Shown here piece by piece: positions 7,645 through 15,087 of a stretch of DNA of 46,503 nt. Location of the stretch: contig CAJTSL010000021.1 of NCBI GenBank assembly GCA_910578845.1, positions 1-46,503 of the forward strand, written 5' to 3'. The translations under genes were made by a program, and so were the position numbers. Below the pieces are notes generated by a model, which was not told where the DNA came from, searched no databases, and was given only the letters and a program-made list of their open reading frames with translations. This stretch comes from an uncultured Lachnospiraceae bacterium (lineage in GTDB: Bacteria > Bacillota > Clostridia > Lachnospirales > Lachnospiraceae). The first letter of the stretch is position 1, and every line of letters starts with the position of its first letter.

Positions 7645-9505
7645 ATTTACAACCAATCCAATACAACAAGAAGCAATTTCATTTACTGCCGGGGCTATGC
7701 AAGTCCTTGCTGGCCCCGGCAGCGGCAAGACATTTGTCATTACCAGGCGGATCCGTTATCTTATAGAAAACTATAATGTGGAGCCATCGAAGATCTTAGT
7801 GATCACATTTACAAAAGCGGCTGCCAAAGAAATGCAGCAACGGTTCGAGAAATTGACAGCACAAACAAGAGCTCCCGTCCATTTTGGCACATTTCATGCA
7901 ATCTTTTATCATATCCTTAGACAGACTGCTAAATATCGCAATTTTACCTTAATTACAGAAACGGAAAAGAGAAAACTGCTATTACAGATATTGCATATGC
8001 CCGTTTCCCAGCTCTTTGTAGGCAATGAAAAAACGGAATATCTAATCCGTACAATCAGCCAGATCAAAAATAACGGTGAATCGTTCGCACAGATTCCTTG
8101 CGATTTGTATACCAAAGAAGAAATCCGGGCAATTTATCATCAATATAACGAATATCTTGCAGAACTTGAGAAAATGGACTTTGATGATATGGGACTTCTA
8201 TGCCTGAAATTATTTCAGGAACATCCAGATATGGTTTCCAAATGGCAAGAGCAGTACCGCTATATTATGGTAGATGAATTTCAGGATATTAACTGGATGC
8301 AATATCAAATTGTCCGTGCTATCGCGCATCCTCACAACAATCTGTTCATCGTAGGAGATGACGACCAGTCTATCTATGGGTTTCGGGGGGCGAAACCCGA
8401 TATCATGAGGCAGTTTATGGCAGATTATCCTAACGCAAAGCAAGTATTGTTAGACAGAAACTATCGTTGTCATGAACAGATTGTCAAGAAGTCCCTGCAA
8501 GTCATTGCACCAAACAAAAACCGTTTCGTAAAAGTAATCCATGCGGTACATCGAGACGGCGAGGGGGTCATTTTACATCCCTTTCCTGACCAGGACCAAG
8601 AATATGAAGCATTCATCCAAATGTTAAAAGATTTGGCTCAAAATACAGTGCCGGAAGAGTTATCCCATATAGCCATCATATATCGCACGAATTATGAATG
8701 TTCTCTGCTTGCTGAAAAACTGCTCTTACATGAAATCCCTTTCCTGATGAAAGAACCGGTACAGAGCCGGTATGATCATTTTGTCATTAAGGATCTGCTT
8801 GCCTATCTGGAATTTGCAAACGGGAACAGGCGCAGGGAAATTTTTCATTTATTCATGAACAGGCCATTGCGCTATTTGAAGAAAGACAGCGCCAGAAAGG
8901 AGAATGTCTTCTTAGACGAATTATTGCAATATTATGAGAATGATCCGGTGATGCAAAAGACAGCACATAAGCTTTTCTATGATTTAGAGAAAATAGCGAA
9001 AATGCGCCCATCCACCGCAATCCGTTATATCAGGCAGGTCATCGGATATGACGCTTATATCAAAGAACAATATGATAAAAACACGAGTGATAAGCTCTTA
9101 CAGATAGCGGATGATTTCCAGACGCTTGCAAAAGGCTATCAAGTGTTTTGGGAATTAACTGACTATATCAGTCAATTCCGGAAGAATATGAAAGAAAAAC
9201 AACAGAAGCGGGACTTCGATAGCGTATCGCCAAAGCCCAATGGCATTTGCCTGATGACAATGCATGCCTCTAAAGGGTTAGAATTCGATACGGTTTATCT
9301 GCCGGATGTCATTGAGGGGAAAATCCCCTCCCGCCAGTCGTCTTCTTTTGAAGCAATAGAAGAAGAACGGCGCATGTTCTATGTGGCAATGACAAGGGCG
9401 AAAAAGGAATTACATATATTGTATTGCGATCAAGAAGAGGGGCGCAACAAGCCATCGCGCTTTTTAGAACCGATACTGGGCAATCAAAGACCCCGCTGCA
9501 AGTAA
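7637..9505 (+). CDS. UvrD/PcrA-type superfamily 1 DNA helicase
   Basis: About 622 residues with the full SF1A motif set: Q-motif NPIQQEAI, Walker A AGPGSGKT, motif II VDEFQDIN, motif III GDDDQSIYGFRGA, motif IV region LDRNYRCH, motif V MTMHASKGLEFD and motif VI EEERRMFYVAMTRAKKEL. It is a 3'-5' ATP-driven helicase, shorter than PcrA (about 720-740) because the C-terminal tail is missing. I chose the ATG at 7637, which overlaps the gltX stop. A TTG at 7622 is in frame, but only one base after AGGAAGGGG, so too close. Which paralogue role it has (repair, recombination) cannot be told from sequence alone. Confidence 0.93.
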   Translation: MPEFTTNPIQQEAISFTAGAMQVLAGPGSGKTFVITRRIRYLIENYNVEPSKILVITFTKAAAKEMQQRFEKLTAQTRAPVHFGTFHAIFYHILRQTAKYRNFTLITETEKRKLLLQILHMPVSQLFVGNEKTEYLIRTISQIKNNGESFAQIPCDLYTKEEIRAIYHQYNEYLAELEKMDFDDMGLLCLKLFQEHPDMVSKWQEQYRYIMVDEFQDINWMQYQIVRAIAHPHNNLFIVGDDDQSIYGFRGAKPDIMRQFMADYPNAKQVLLDRNYRCHEQIVKKSLQVIAPNKNRFVKVIHAVHRDGEGVILHPFPDQDQEYEAFIQMLKDLAQNTVPEELSHIAIIYRTNYECSLLAEKLLLHEIPFLMKEPVQSRYDHFVIKDLLAYLEFANGNRRREIFHLFMNRPLRYLKKDSARKENVFLDELLQYYENDPVMQKTAHKLFYDLEKIAKMRPSTAIRYIRQVIGYDAYIKEQYDKNTSDKLLQIADDFQTLAKGYQVFWELTDYISQFRKNMKEKQQKRDFDSVSPKPNGICLMTMHASKGLEFDTVYLPDVIEGKIPSRQSSSFEAIEEERRMFYVAMTRAKKELHILYCDQEEGRNKPSRFLEPILGNQRPRCK

Positions 9506-9600
9506 CGGGGTATCAAACTTGCAGCGCTACAGAGCAGCGGGGGCTTTGACCCTCGCGGCAGTCGCCAAATGTCTGCAAGCAGCCACTTGGCTCGTTGCTC
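9485..9600. repeat. GC-rich structured intergenic element with competing hairpins
   Basis: It starts at the end of the helicase gene. Hairpin 1 is a perfect 10 bp stem, CGCTGCAAGT (9494-9503) with ACTTGCAGCG (9517-9526). Hairpin 2 pairs 9485-9499 with 9534-9548, 14 of 15 bp. Both use the CGCTGC at 9494-9499, so they exclude each other. Further downstream CCAAATG (9565-9571) and CACTTGG (9584-9590) are near-complements. The stretch is more GC-rich than its surroundings. Candidate palindromic repeat, structured 3' UTR or small RNA. Confidence 0.55.
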
Positions 9601-9622
9601 GCATGAATAAAGCCAGAAAATG

Positions 9623-9648
9623 AGAAGAACCGCTATTGCGGCTCTTCT
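9623..9648 (-). terminator. Probable terminator of the DUF1292 gene
   Basis: On the minus strand AAGAGCCGC and GCGGTTCTT form a 9 bp stem with one mismatch around a 4-base loop; the TAG stop of the gene lies in the loop region. A moderately T-rich stretch (CTCATTTTCTGG) follows. It may work in both directions. Confidence 0.45.
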
Positions 9649-9965
9649 TCCTCTTCCATATCTATCATTTCATCAAACTCGACCGTATCCAAATATTCAT
9701 CGAAAGCGTCGCCAACAGCCTCATATTCCTCATCATCGTCAATATATTCTAAGACCGGCTCTTGTTCAGGATGCTCTTCGTCCTCAAAATAACGATAAAA
9801 CCATACTTCACCATTATCGTTCTGGCCCTGCTCATTGAGCGGCAGTAACACAATATAATCCGAGCCGGCGACAGTAAGGATCGTCACAACAGCACATGTA
9901 ACGTGAGCGCCGTCTTCCAAATCTAAATCTACGGTCATCTCTTCAGAAGTATTTTCTTTTTGCAT
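9633..9965 (-). CDS. DUF1292 domain protein, acidic
   Basis: 110-residue strongly acidic protein of the DUF1292 (YrzB-like) family: DLEDGAHVTCAVVTILTVAGSDYIVLLP is the typical core, followed by a W-F-Y-R-Y segment and a Glu/Asp-rich tail ending EEEEPQ. The ATG at 9965 is chosen because AAAGGGG stands 8 bases upstream; a GTG at 9986 is in frame but lies upstream of that SD. No function is established for the family; small size and charge suggest a soluble cytoplasmic factor. It is transcribed divergently from the GH13 gene and convergently with the helicase. Confidence 0.88.
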   Translation of the reverse strand: MQKENTSEEMTVDLDLEDGAHVTCAVVTILTVAGSDYIVLLPLNEQGQNDNGEVWFYRYFEDEEHPEQEPVLEYIDDDEEYEAVGDAFDEYLDTVEFDEMIDMEEEEEPQ

Positions 9966-10081
9966 CGCAAATTTCCCCTTTCTCACTCAATATGAAATTT
10001 GGTATCACAATACTTTTATTTTACAGAAAACTGAGGATAGAATCAATGAAAAAATCATTTTTTATATATTTTGTAAGGGTA

Positions 10082-10110
10082 TGGTAAAAAAATGTTATTC
10101 ATGGTATACT
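10082..10110 (+). promoter_or_regulatory. Candidate extended -10 promoter for the GH13 gene
   Basis: TATACT at 10105-10110 is preceded by TGG, giving an extended -10 element. TGGTAA at 10082-10087 is a 3-of-6 -35 at 17-base spacing. It lies 50 bases before the GH13 start. Confidence 0.45.
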
Positions 10111-10159
10111 AATTAGACATCATTTCAACAGCAAAAAAAGGAAATACCCGGAGGTTTAC

Positions 10160-12100
10160 ATGCAAAAAACTTTTAATGTGGCTGCTTCGTCAATCTATCC
10201 TTTAGGCGTATACTTTTTACCGGAAGGCTTACATATTTCTGCAGAATGCACCAAAAAGACAGACTGTGGCATCCTTCTATTTGATAAAAGAAATAAGAAT
10301 GGCATAAGAATCCCTTTCCCGGCTGAGAACAGAATAGGGAATGTGTATACTATGTTGTTGAAAGGATATCAGGATAAAGAATGTTCGTATCTTTTCTATG
10401 AAGGCGAGGAGCTTTTTCAAGATCCCTATGCATACGAATTAATAAATGAACGGAAATATGGTGAAGACAGAGAAGTCCCGGCGCGTTGCAAAGCGCTCTG
10501 TCATGCTTATGACTGGGAAAACGATAAAGCGCCGCTGATCCCGTTTGAAGATAGCATATTCTATTTATTGCATGTACGTGGCTTTACAAAGCACCGTTCT
10601 TCCGGTGTGCGGGCGAAAGGCACCTATGCCGGCATCATAGAGAAAATCCCTTATTTGACAGAGCTTGGCGTCACTGCCGTTTTATTAATGCCGTCTTATG
10701 AATTTAATGAGATACTGCCTGAGGAAGAGCCAATGCGCAGCATGGAACAGGCACTCATTTCCTATAAAGATCCTTTGCCGCATAAAGAAGACAAGTCTTT
10801 CCGCATCAATTATTGGGGATATCAGGAAGGGTTGTATTTTTTGCCCAAATATGCTTATGCTGCCCAAAAAGATGCCGTAACAGAATTTAAAGATATGGTA
10901 AAGGCATTGCATGCAAATGGGATAGAAGTCATGATGCAGTTCTATTTCCCGCCTACAATGGGTTATTTGAAAATGTTGGTCATCTTAAAATATTGGGTAT
11001 TGGAATATCATATTGACGGATTCCATCTGATGGGTGTCGATATCCCGATACAGAGCCTTAGCCAGGATCCCTTGCTTGCAGATACAAAACTACTTAGTGA
11101 AACGAATTGCCCAGTTTATCATTCACAAGGCCAATTTAGTGAGACATATGATAAAAACCGGAATTTTGGACATATGAATGATTCGTTTTTATATGATATC
11201 CGTAAATTCCTAAAAGGCGATGCCAATATGATAAACCGTTTCCTGCATCTTTGCAGGGAAAACCCAGCCGAACATGGAGTCGTTAATTATATTGCAAAAC
11301 AGGATGGGTTCCGGCTGTATGACCTGGTTTCCTATGACAAGAAGCATAATGAAAAAAATGGGGAAAACAACCAGGATGGAAATGCCTATAATAATAGCTG
11401 GAATTGTGGCATAGAGGGAAAGACCAGAAAGAAAAGCGTCCTTGACCTGCGGATGCGACAGATGAAGAATGCTTTAGTTTTTGTTATGCTGTCCCAGGGA
11501 ACGCCGCTTCTCTATAGTGGCGATGAATTTGCTAATTCACAGGAAGGCAATAATAATCCTTATTGCCAGGATAATGCGATCTGTTGGATTAAGTGGAACC
11601 AGACGAAAATGGGAGAAGAGCTTCTTGCGTTTGCAAAAGACCTGATCCGCTTCCGGAAAGAAAATCCGATCCTTCATAGCAAGAAGCCACTTCGTGGGAT
11701 GGATTATCTTTCCTGCGGGTACCCGGATATTTCTTTCCATGGGCAAGACGCATGGAGGCCGCAGATGGAGAACGATAGCCATAGCATTGGCATCATGTAT
11801 TGTTGCCGCTATGCACAGACGTCAACCGAGGCGGATGATTCTTTTCTTTATTTTGGGATCAACATGCATTGGCAGCCTTATTTGTTCGGCCTACCCCAGA
11901 TGCCTAATGAAAAGGAATGGGGCTTGCTCTTAGCGACAGCGCCTACAGAGCAGATCAAAGAAACTACGGAAACAGAGTCTGGCGGCATTCAAAAGATTTT
12001 GGTCCCGCCACGGACAATTGTCATATATGGGACTAGGAAGAAACAGGTCAGTCCCGATAAGAAAAAGGGCAGAGCCAGAAAGCGCGTTGGCAATGAGTAA
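10160..12100 (+). CDS. GH13 (GlgX/pullulanase-like) protein with degenerate active site
   Basis: 646 residues. An N-terminal CBM48-like region (about 1-100) precedes a GH13 barrel: YLLHVRGFTKHRSSGV, GTYAGIIEKIPYLTELGVTAV and INYWGYQ are typical of glycogen debranching enzymes, and the DLVSYDKKHNEKNGENN and SWNCGIEG segments are close to GlgX. The catalytic regions are broken. Region I reads QFYFPP (260-265) where D-x-x-x-N-H is expected. Region II reads GFHLM (287-291), so the Arg is His and the nucleophile Asp is Met. The acid/base Glu (E314) and third Asp (D382) remain, though the His before D382 is Gln. About 40 residues between regions I and II are missing. It is probably a glucan-binding or regulatory pseudoenzyme; hydrolysis is unlikely. 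No signal peptide is visible. It overlaps the next gene by 8 bases. Confidence 0.85.
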   Translation: MQKTFNVAASSIYPLGVYFLPEGLHISAECTKKTDCGILLFDKRNKNGIRIPFPAENRIGNVYTMLLKGYQDKECSYLFYEGEELFQDPYAYELINERKYGEDREVPARCKALCHAYDWENDKAPLIPFEDSIFYLLHVRGFTKHRSSGVRAKGTYAGIIEKIPYLTELGVTAVLLMPSYEFNEILPEEEPMRSMEQALISYKDPLPHKEDKSFRINYWGYQEGLYFLPKYAYAAQKDAVTEFKDMVKALHANGIEVMMQFYFPPTMGYLKMLVILKYWVLEYHIDGFHLMGVDIPIQSLSQDPLLADTKLLSETNCPVYHSQGQFSETYDKNRNFGHMNDSFLYDIRKFLKGDANMINRFLHLCRENPAEHGVVNYIAKQDGFRLYDLVSYDKKHNEKNGENNQDGNAYNNSWNCGIEGKTRKKSVLDLRMRQMKNALVFVMLSQGTPLLYSGDEFANSQEGNNNPYCQDNAICWIKWNQTKMGEELLAFAKDLIRFRKENPILHSKKPLRGMDYLSCGYPDISFHGQDAWRPQMENDSHSIGIMYCCRYAQTSTEADDSFLYFGINMHWQPYLFGLPQMPNEKEWGLLLATAPTEQIKETTETESGGIQKILVPPRTIVIYGTRKKQVSPDKKKGRARKRVGNE

Positions 12101-12629
12101 AGCTTGGAAACATTTTAAGACAGTCACATATCATAAATACTTGGTGATGCAGGGGTGTTTCAAAGTAGGCCTCTACAAGCAAGGTATCTTGCATGATTTA
12201 TCCAAATATAGCCCAACGGAATTTCTTGTCGGAGCAAAGTATTATCAGGGCGACAGAAGCCCTAATAATGCAGAGCGCGAAGCGATCGGCTATTCTTCCT
12301 CATGGCTGCACCATAAAGGCAGGAATAAGCATCACTATGAATATTGGATTGATTATAGTACAAAAGCAATTCCTGGCGGCATGGCGCCTGCGCCAATGCC
12401 CAATAAATATATTGTTGAAATGCTGATGGACAGGATTGCAGCATGTAAAGTATATCATGGAGAGCGCTATACCACGAGAGCGCCGCTTGCATATTATGAG
12501 CTTGGGAAAGACAAAGCGCCGCTCCATAGATCGACTAGGAGAAAACTGGAATTCTTGCTCCATATGTTGGATGAGCGGGGAGAAGAGCAAACATTCCGGT
12601 ATATACGGAGGCATATTCTAAAAAAATAA
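12093..12629 (+). CDS. DUF5662 family protein
   Basis: 178-residue protein starting MSKAWKHFKTVTYHKYLV. The sequence is rich in conserved His and aromatic residues: KQGILHDLSKYSPTEF, SWLHHKGRNKHHYEYWIDY and KVYHGERY. The H-D and HHxxRNKHH patterns suggest a metal-dependent fold (HD-like), but that is inference. The ATG at 12093 overlaps the end of the GH13 gene, whose stop is 12098-12100; the frame is open upstream to 12018, but only inside that gene. Function is unknown; the overlap suggests co-translation with the GH13 pseudoenzyme. Confidence 0.85.
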   Translation: MSKAWKHFKTVTYHKYLVMQGCFKVGLYKQGILHDLSKYSPTEFLVGAKYYQGDRSPNNAEREAIGYSSSWLHHKGRNKHHYEYWIDYSTKAIPGGMAPAPMPNKYIVEMLMDRIAACKVYHGERYTTRAPLAYYELGKDKAPLHRSTRRKLEFLLHMLDERGEEQTFRYIRRHILKK

Positions 12630-12699
12630 AGTGCAGTAGCAGATTATTTCCTTTTGCATAAAATATTTTATGAGAAAAAGGAGAGGAAGCTATTGATTT

Positions 12700-12972
12700 A
12701 TGAACACATGGATTATTTTATTATTTTTGTTATGCTGTAATCCGTCTGGCTGTGGCTGTTCCCAGAATAACGGCATGAACCGTCGTTGTAGGGATTTCGG
12801 GTGTGACAATGATTTTGACAGAGACAGAGATCGGGGACGTGGCAGAGGCTGCGATTGTGACCACGATCATGATCATGGCCATGATTGCAAGGATTCAAAG
12901 TTTGAACCAAGATTCGATGCAAGGCCATTTTCCGATAGGGAAACTTGTGGCTGTGAAGAGAATCATAACTAA
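12700..12972 (+). CDS. Small Cys/Asp/His-rich protein with hydrophobic N-terminus
   Basis: 90 residues, unrecognised. It starts with a short hydrophobic stretch, MNTWIILLFLLCC, then a low-complexity part rich in Asp, Arg, Gly and His, including CDCDHDHDHGHDC. There are 11 Cys in total. AAGGAGAGG (12678-12686) lies upstream, though spacing to the ATG is long at 13 bases. A terminator directly follows the stop, which supports a real transcribed gene. The Cys/His/Asp clusters could bind metal; membrane anchoring by the N-terminus is possible but the segment is short and lacks a positive n-region. Other frames over the same bases are also open because of the repeats. Confidence 0.6.
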   Translation: MNTWIILLFLLCCNPSGCGCSQNNGMNRRCRDFGCDNDFDRDRDRGRGRGCDCDHDHDHGHDCKDSKFEPRFDARPFSDRETCGCEENHN

Positions 12973-12978
12973 TTATCA

Positions 12979-13009
12979 GGGGCATTCATATGATGTGGAT
13001 GCCCTTTTT
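12979..13009 (+). terminator. Rho-independent terminator after the small Cys/His-rich gene
   Basis: GGGGCATTC and GGATGCCC form a GC-rich stem around ATATGATGT, followed by a run of five T. It closes the GH13 - DUF5662 - small-protein unit. Confidence 0.8.
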
Positions 13010-13042
13010 ATATCTCTGTCCACGCTACACGAGATTTCATGA

Positions 13043-13071
13043 TTGACGAATATCCGCCTCAATGATAAACT
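13043..13071 (+). promoter_or_regulatory. Candidate promoter for trpS
   Basis: TTGACG (13043-13048, 5 of 6), 17-base spacer, TAAACT (13066-13071, 4 of 6) preceded by TGA (extended -10). No T-box-like leader is evident in the remaining 60 bases before the gene. Confidence 0.5.
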
Positions 13072-13132
13072 TATCTTTGAAATCGCATATTCTTGCGTTC
13101 GTATCATATTCATTCATGAGGAGGCACATATT

Positions 13133-14137
13133 ATGATAGATGGAAATAAAGTACTATTCAGCGGCATGCAAGCTACCGGGACTCTGACTCTTGGGAATTA
13201 TTTGGGCGCTTTGAAGAACTGGCTGACGCTTAGCGATGAGTACCAGTGTTTCTATTCGGTAGTTGACCTGCATTCCATTACCATCAGGCAAGATGCTGCT
13301 GAACTCCGTAAACGTGCCAGGAATCTGCTGACGCTCTATATTGCGGCAGGGCTTGACCCCGAGAAGAATTGCATTTATTACCAGTCCCATGTTTCCGGTC
13401 ATGCAGAATTATCATGGATTTTAAACTGTTTTACCTATATGGGCGAGCTCAACCGTATGACCCAGTATAAAGATAAAGCCGCAAAGCATGCGGACAATAT
13501 TAATGCAGGGCTTTTTACGTATCCCGTTTTGATGGCGGCAGACATTTTGTTATACCAGGCGGATGTTGTCCCAGTTGGCAAAGACCAAATGCAACATTTA
13601 GAGATTACAAGAGATATTGCCCAGCGCTTCAATGCAATATACGGGGACGTTTTCACAATCCCGGAACCATTCATCGGGAAGACGGGCGCAAGCATCAAGT
13701 CGCTACAAAATCCTGATAAAAAAATGTCTAAATCCGATGAAAACATGAATGCCAGCATCTATTTGATGGATGATGCCGATACGATCATTCGTAAATTTAA
13801 ACGCGCTGTAACCGATTCAGAAGGCTGTGTCCGGTACTGTGATGAACAGCCAGGCATCCGTAATCTGATTGACATTTATTGTGCATGTACCGGAAGGACG
13901 CCACAAGAGACAGAGAAGGAATTTGAAGGAAAAGGCTATGGCGATTTCAAGATCGCGGTTGGGGAATCTGTTGTCGATATTTTGAAACCGCTTCAACAAC
14001 GCTTCGAGGAATTGAGCAAAGATAAAACATATATAGACGGCATCATCAAGACAAATGCCGAAAAAGCAAGTTATTATGCGAACAAGACATTGCGCAAGGT
14101 GCAGAAGAAAGTAGGATTCCCGGAGAAAGTACGCTAA
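13133..14137 (+). CDS. trpS: Tryptophan--tRNA ligase
   Basis: 334-residue class I synthetase charging tRNA-Trp. It begins MIDGNKVLFSGMQATGTLTLGNYLGAL, where TGTLTLGNY is the HIGH-type motif, and carries KKMSKSDEN as the KMSKS loop. VPVGKDQMQHLEITRDIAQRFN is the typical Trp-binding/dimer region. GAGGAGG stands 8 bases ahead of the ATG at 13133; the frame is open upstream to 13043 but that part has no family match. Length is normal for the family. Transcribed alone between a terminator and a convergent gene. Confidence 0.96.
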   Translation: MIDGNKVLFSGMQATGTLTLGNYLGALKNWLTLSDEYQCFYSVVDLHSITIRQDAAELRKRARNLLTLYIAAGLDPEKNCIYYQSHVSGHAELSWILNCFTYMGELNRMTQYKDKAAKHADNINAGLFTYPVLMAADILLYQADVVPVGKDQMQHLEITRDIAQRFNAIYGDVFTIPEPFIGKTGASIKSLQNPDKKMSKSDENMNASIYLMDDADTIIRKFKRAVTDSEGCVRYCDEQPGIRNLIDIYCACTGRTPQETEKEFEGKGYGDFKIAVGESVVDILKPLQQRFEELSKDKTYIDGIIKTNAEKASYYANKTLRKVQKKVGFPEKVR

Positions 14138-14152
14138 ACAGCGCTTCTCCGG
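14120..14152. terminator. Shared hairpin between convergent trpS and phosphatase genes
   Basis: CCGGAGAA (14120-14127) and TTCTCCGG (14145-14152) form a perfect 8 bp stem with the trpS stop in the loop. It ends 6 bases before the convergent gene. T-tracts are poor on both sides, so termination strength is unsure. Confidence 0.5.
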
Positions 14153-14158
14153 CATATA

Positions 14159-14890
14159 TCATCCTAGAAAGACATCCGTAAAATAACCTGCTGCGGAGAC
14201 CGGCTCGCCACCTTGCATCAGATGTGCGGTGTCACCCATTGACTGTACCCGGAAAACAGCTTTGCCAGGCATCCGTTCTTCGGCAGCCAATACCGTTATA
14301 GAAGTCGGGGCAAGATAGAACCCATGAAATAATACGACGGGAGATATGCCAAGCAAATGGCTCAACATAACACAGGTAACTCCCAAATGGCAGAAAAAGA
14401 TAATTGTCTCATTTTGCTGTTTAGGAGTTTCTTTATGCTCCGTTACATAAAAATTATGATGCTTCTGATAACCATACTTTGCCAAAATACCATCTATGCC
14501 TGCGCAGACTTCATCATAAGCGGGCGCCAGTTCTGGATTGGAACGATAGATTTGCGTATTTTTCCATTCTTTCTTATCATACATTTCTTCCATTTCCGTC
14601 CAATATTCCGGCATAAAATCCCATGGGACGCCATGTCTGCCTGTTGTCGGGTCATCAATCATATAAGCGAATTCTTGTAACCACGGATAGGTAACTGCTT
14701 CCCGCCCAAGACGCGCCAGAGAATAAGACGCCGTTTCCTGTGCCCGTCCAAGCGGGGAACAGAAGATTTCGGTAATGTTCTCCCAGGAAGAAACTCGCTC
14801 TGATAACAAAGCAGCTTCCCGCCGCCCTTTCTCTGTCAGGCTATCATGCTGATAATCCGGATCCCCATGTCTGATAAATATAATTCTCAT
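14159..14890 (-). CDS. Histidine phosphatase family protein (phosphoglycerate mutase-like)
   Basis: 243 residues. RHGDPDY at the N-terminus is the RHG catalytic motif with the phospho-accepting His, TEKGRREAALL and SPLGRAQETA are the usual following motifs, and FFCHLGVT holds the second conserved His. Substrate cannot be told; relatives include phosphoglycerate mutases, cobalamin phosphatases and small-molecule phosphatases. GGAGG ends 6 bases before the ATG at 14890; the ATG at 14893 is too close. No signal peptide, so cytoplasmic. It faces trpS convergently and lies back-to-back with the hflK operon. Confidence 0.9.
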   Translation of the reverse strand: MRIIFIRHGDPDYQHDSLTEKGRREAALLSERVSSWENITEIFCSPLGRAQETASYSLARLGREAVTYPWLQEFAYMIDDPTTGRHGVPWDFMPEYWTEMEEMYDKKEWKNTQIYRSNPELAPAYDEVCAGIDGILAKYGYQKHHNFYVTEHKETPKQQNETIIFFCHLGVTCVMLSHLLGISPVVLFHGFYLAPTSITVLAAEERMPGKAVFRVQSMGDTAHLMQGGEPVSAAGYFTDVFLG

Positions 14891-14955
14891 CATAAACCTC
14901 CATTTTTATTAGACTTTTGTACACTATGTGATATTTGCCGATACACTGCAATGTT

Positions 14956-14984
14956 ATTCTAGCATACCTTTGCATTTTGTTGAA
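14956..14984 (-). promoter_or_regulatory. Candidate promoter for the histidine phosphatase
   Basis: On the minus strand TTCAAC (14984-14979), 17-base spacer, TAGAAT (14961-14956) preceded by TGC, which is an extended -10. A second possible pair, TTGCAG and CATAGT with 17 bases between, lies closer to the gene. Confidence 0.45.
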
Positions 14985-15007
14985 GTTTAAAAGTTTACTA
15001 ATTTTTT

Positions 15008-15038
15008 ATTAGTGTTCCCGCTATATATGGTATATAAT
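15008..15038 (+). promoter_or_regulatory. Candidate promoter for the hflK-ruvA operon
   Basis: Overlapping -10 boxes TATATA (15031-15036, preceded by TGG) and TATAAT (15033-15038). No good -35 is seen, so the extended TGG may matter. Confidence 0.45.
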
Positions 15039-15087
15039 AACATAATACGATATGGCATTAGACATCGTAGAAACGGAGGATGACTAT

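Noticed and set aside
12656..12672. AT-rich inverted repeat CATAAAA-ata-TTTTATG before the small Cys/His-rich gene
   Set aside because: Arms of seven A/T-rich bases are expected by chance at this composition; no second copy was seen nearby.
12713..12985. Antisense 90-codon ORF opposite the small Cys/His-rich gene
   Set aside because: Low-complexity sequence is open in several frames; the plus-strand frame has the SD-like sequence, hydrophobic start and downstream terminator.
12973..13132. T-box leader ahead of trpS
   Set aside because: The hairpin with a T-run closes the preceding gene, the candidate promoter lies after it, and the roughly 60 bases left cannot hold a T-box.
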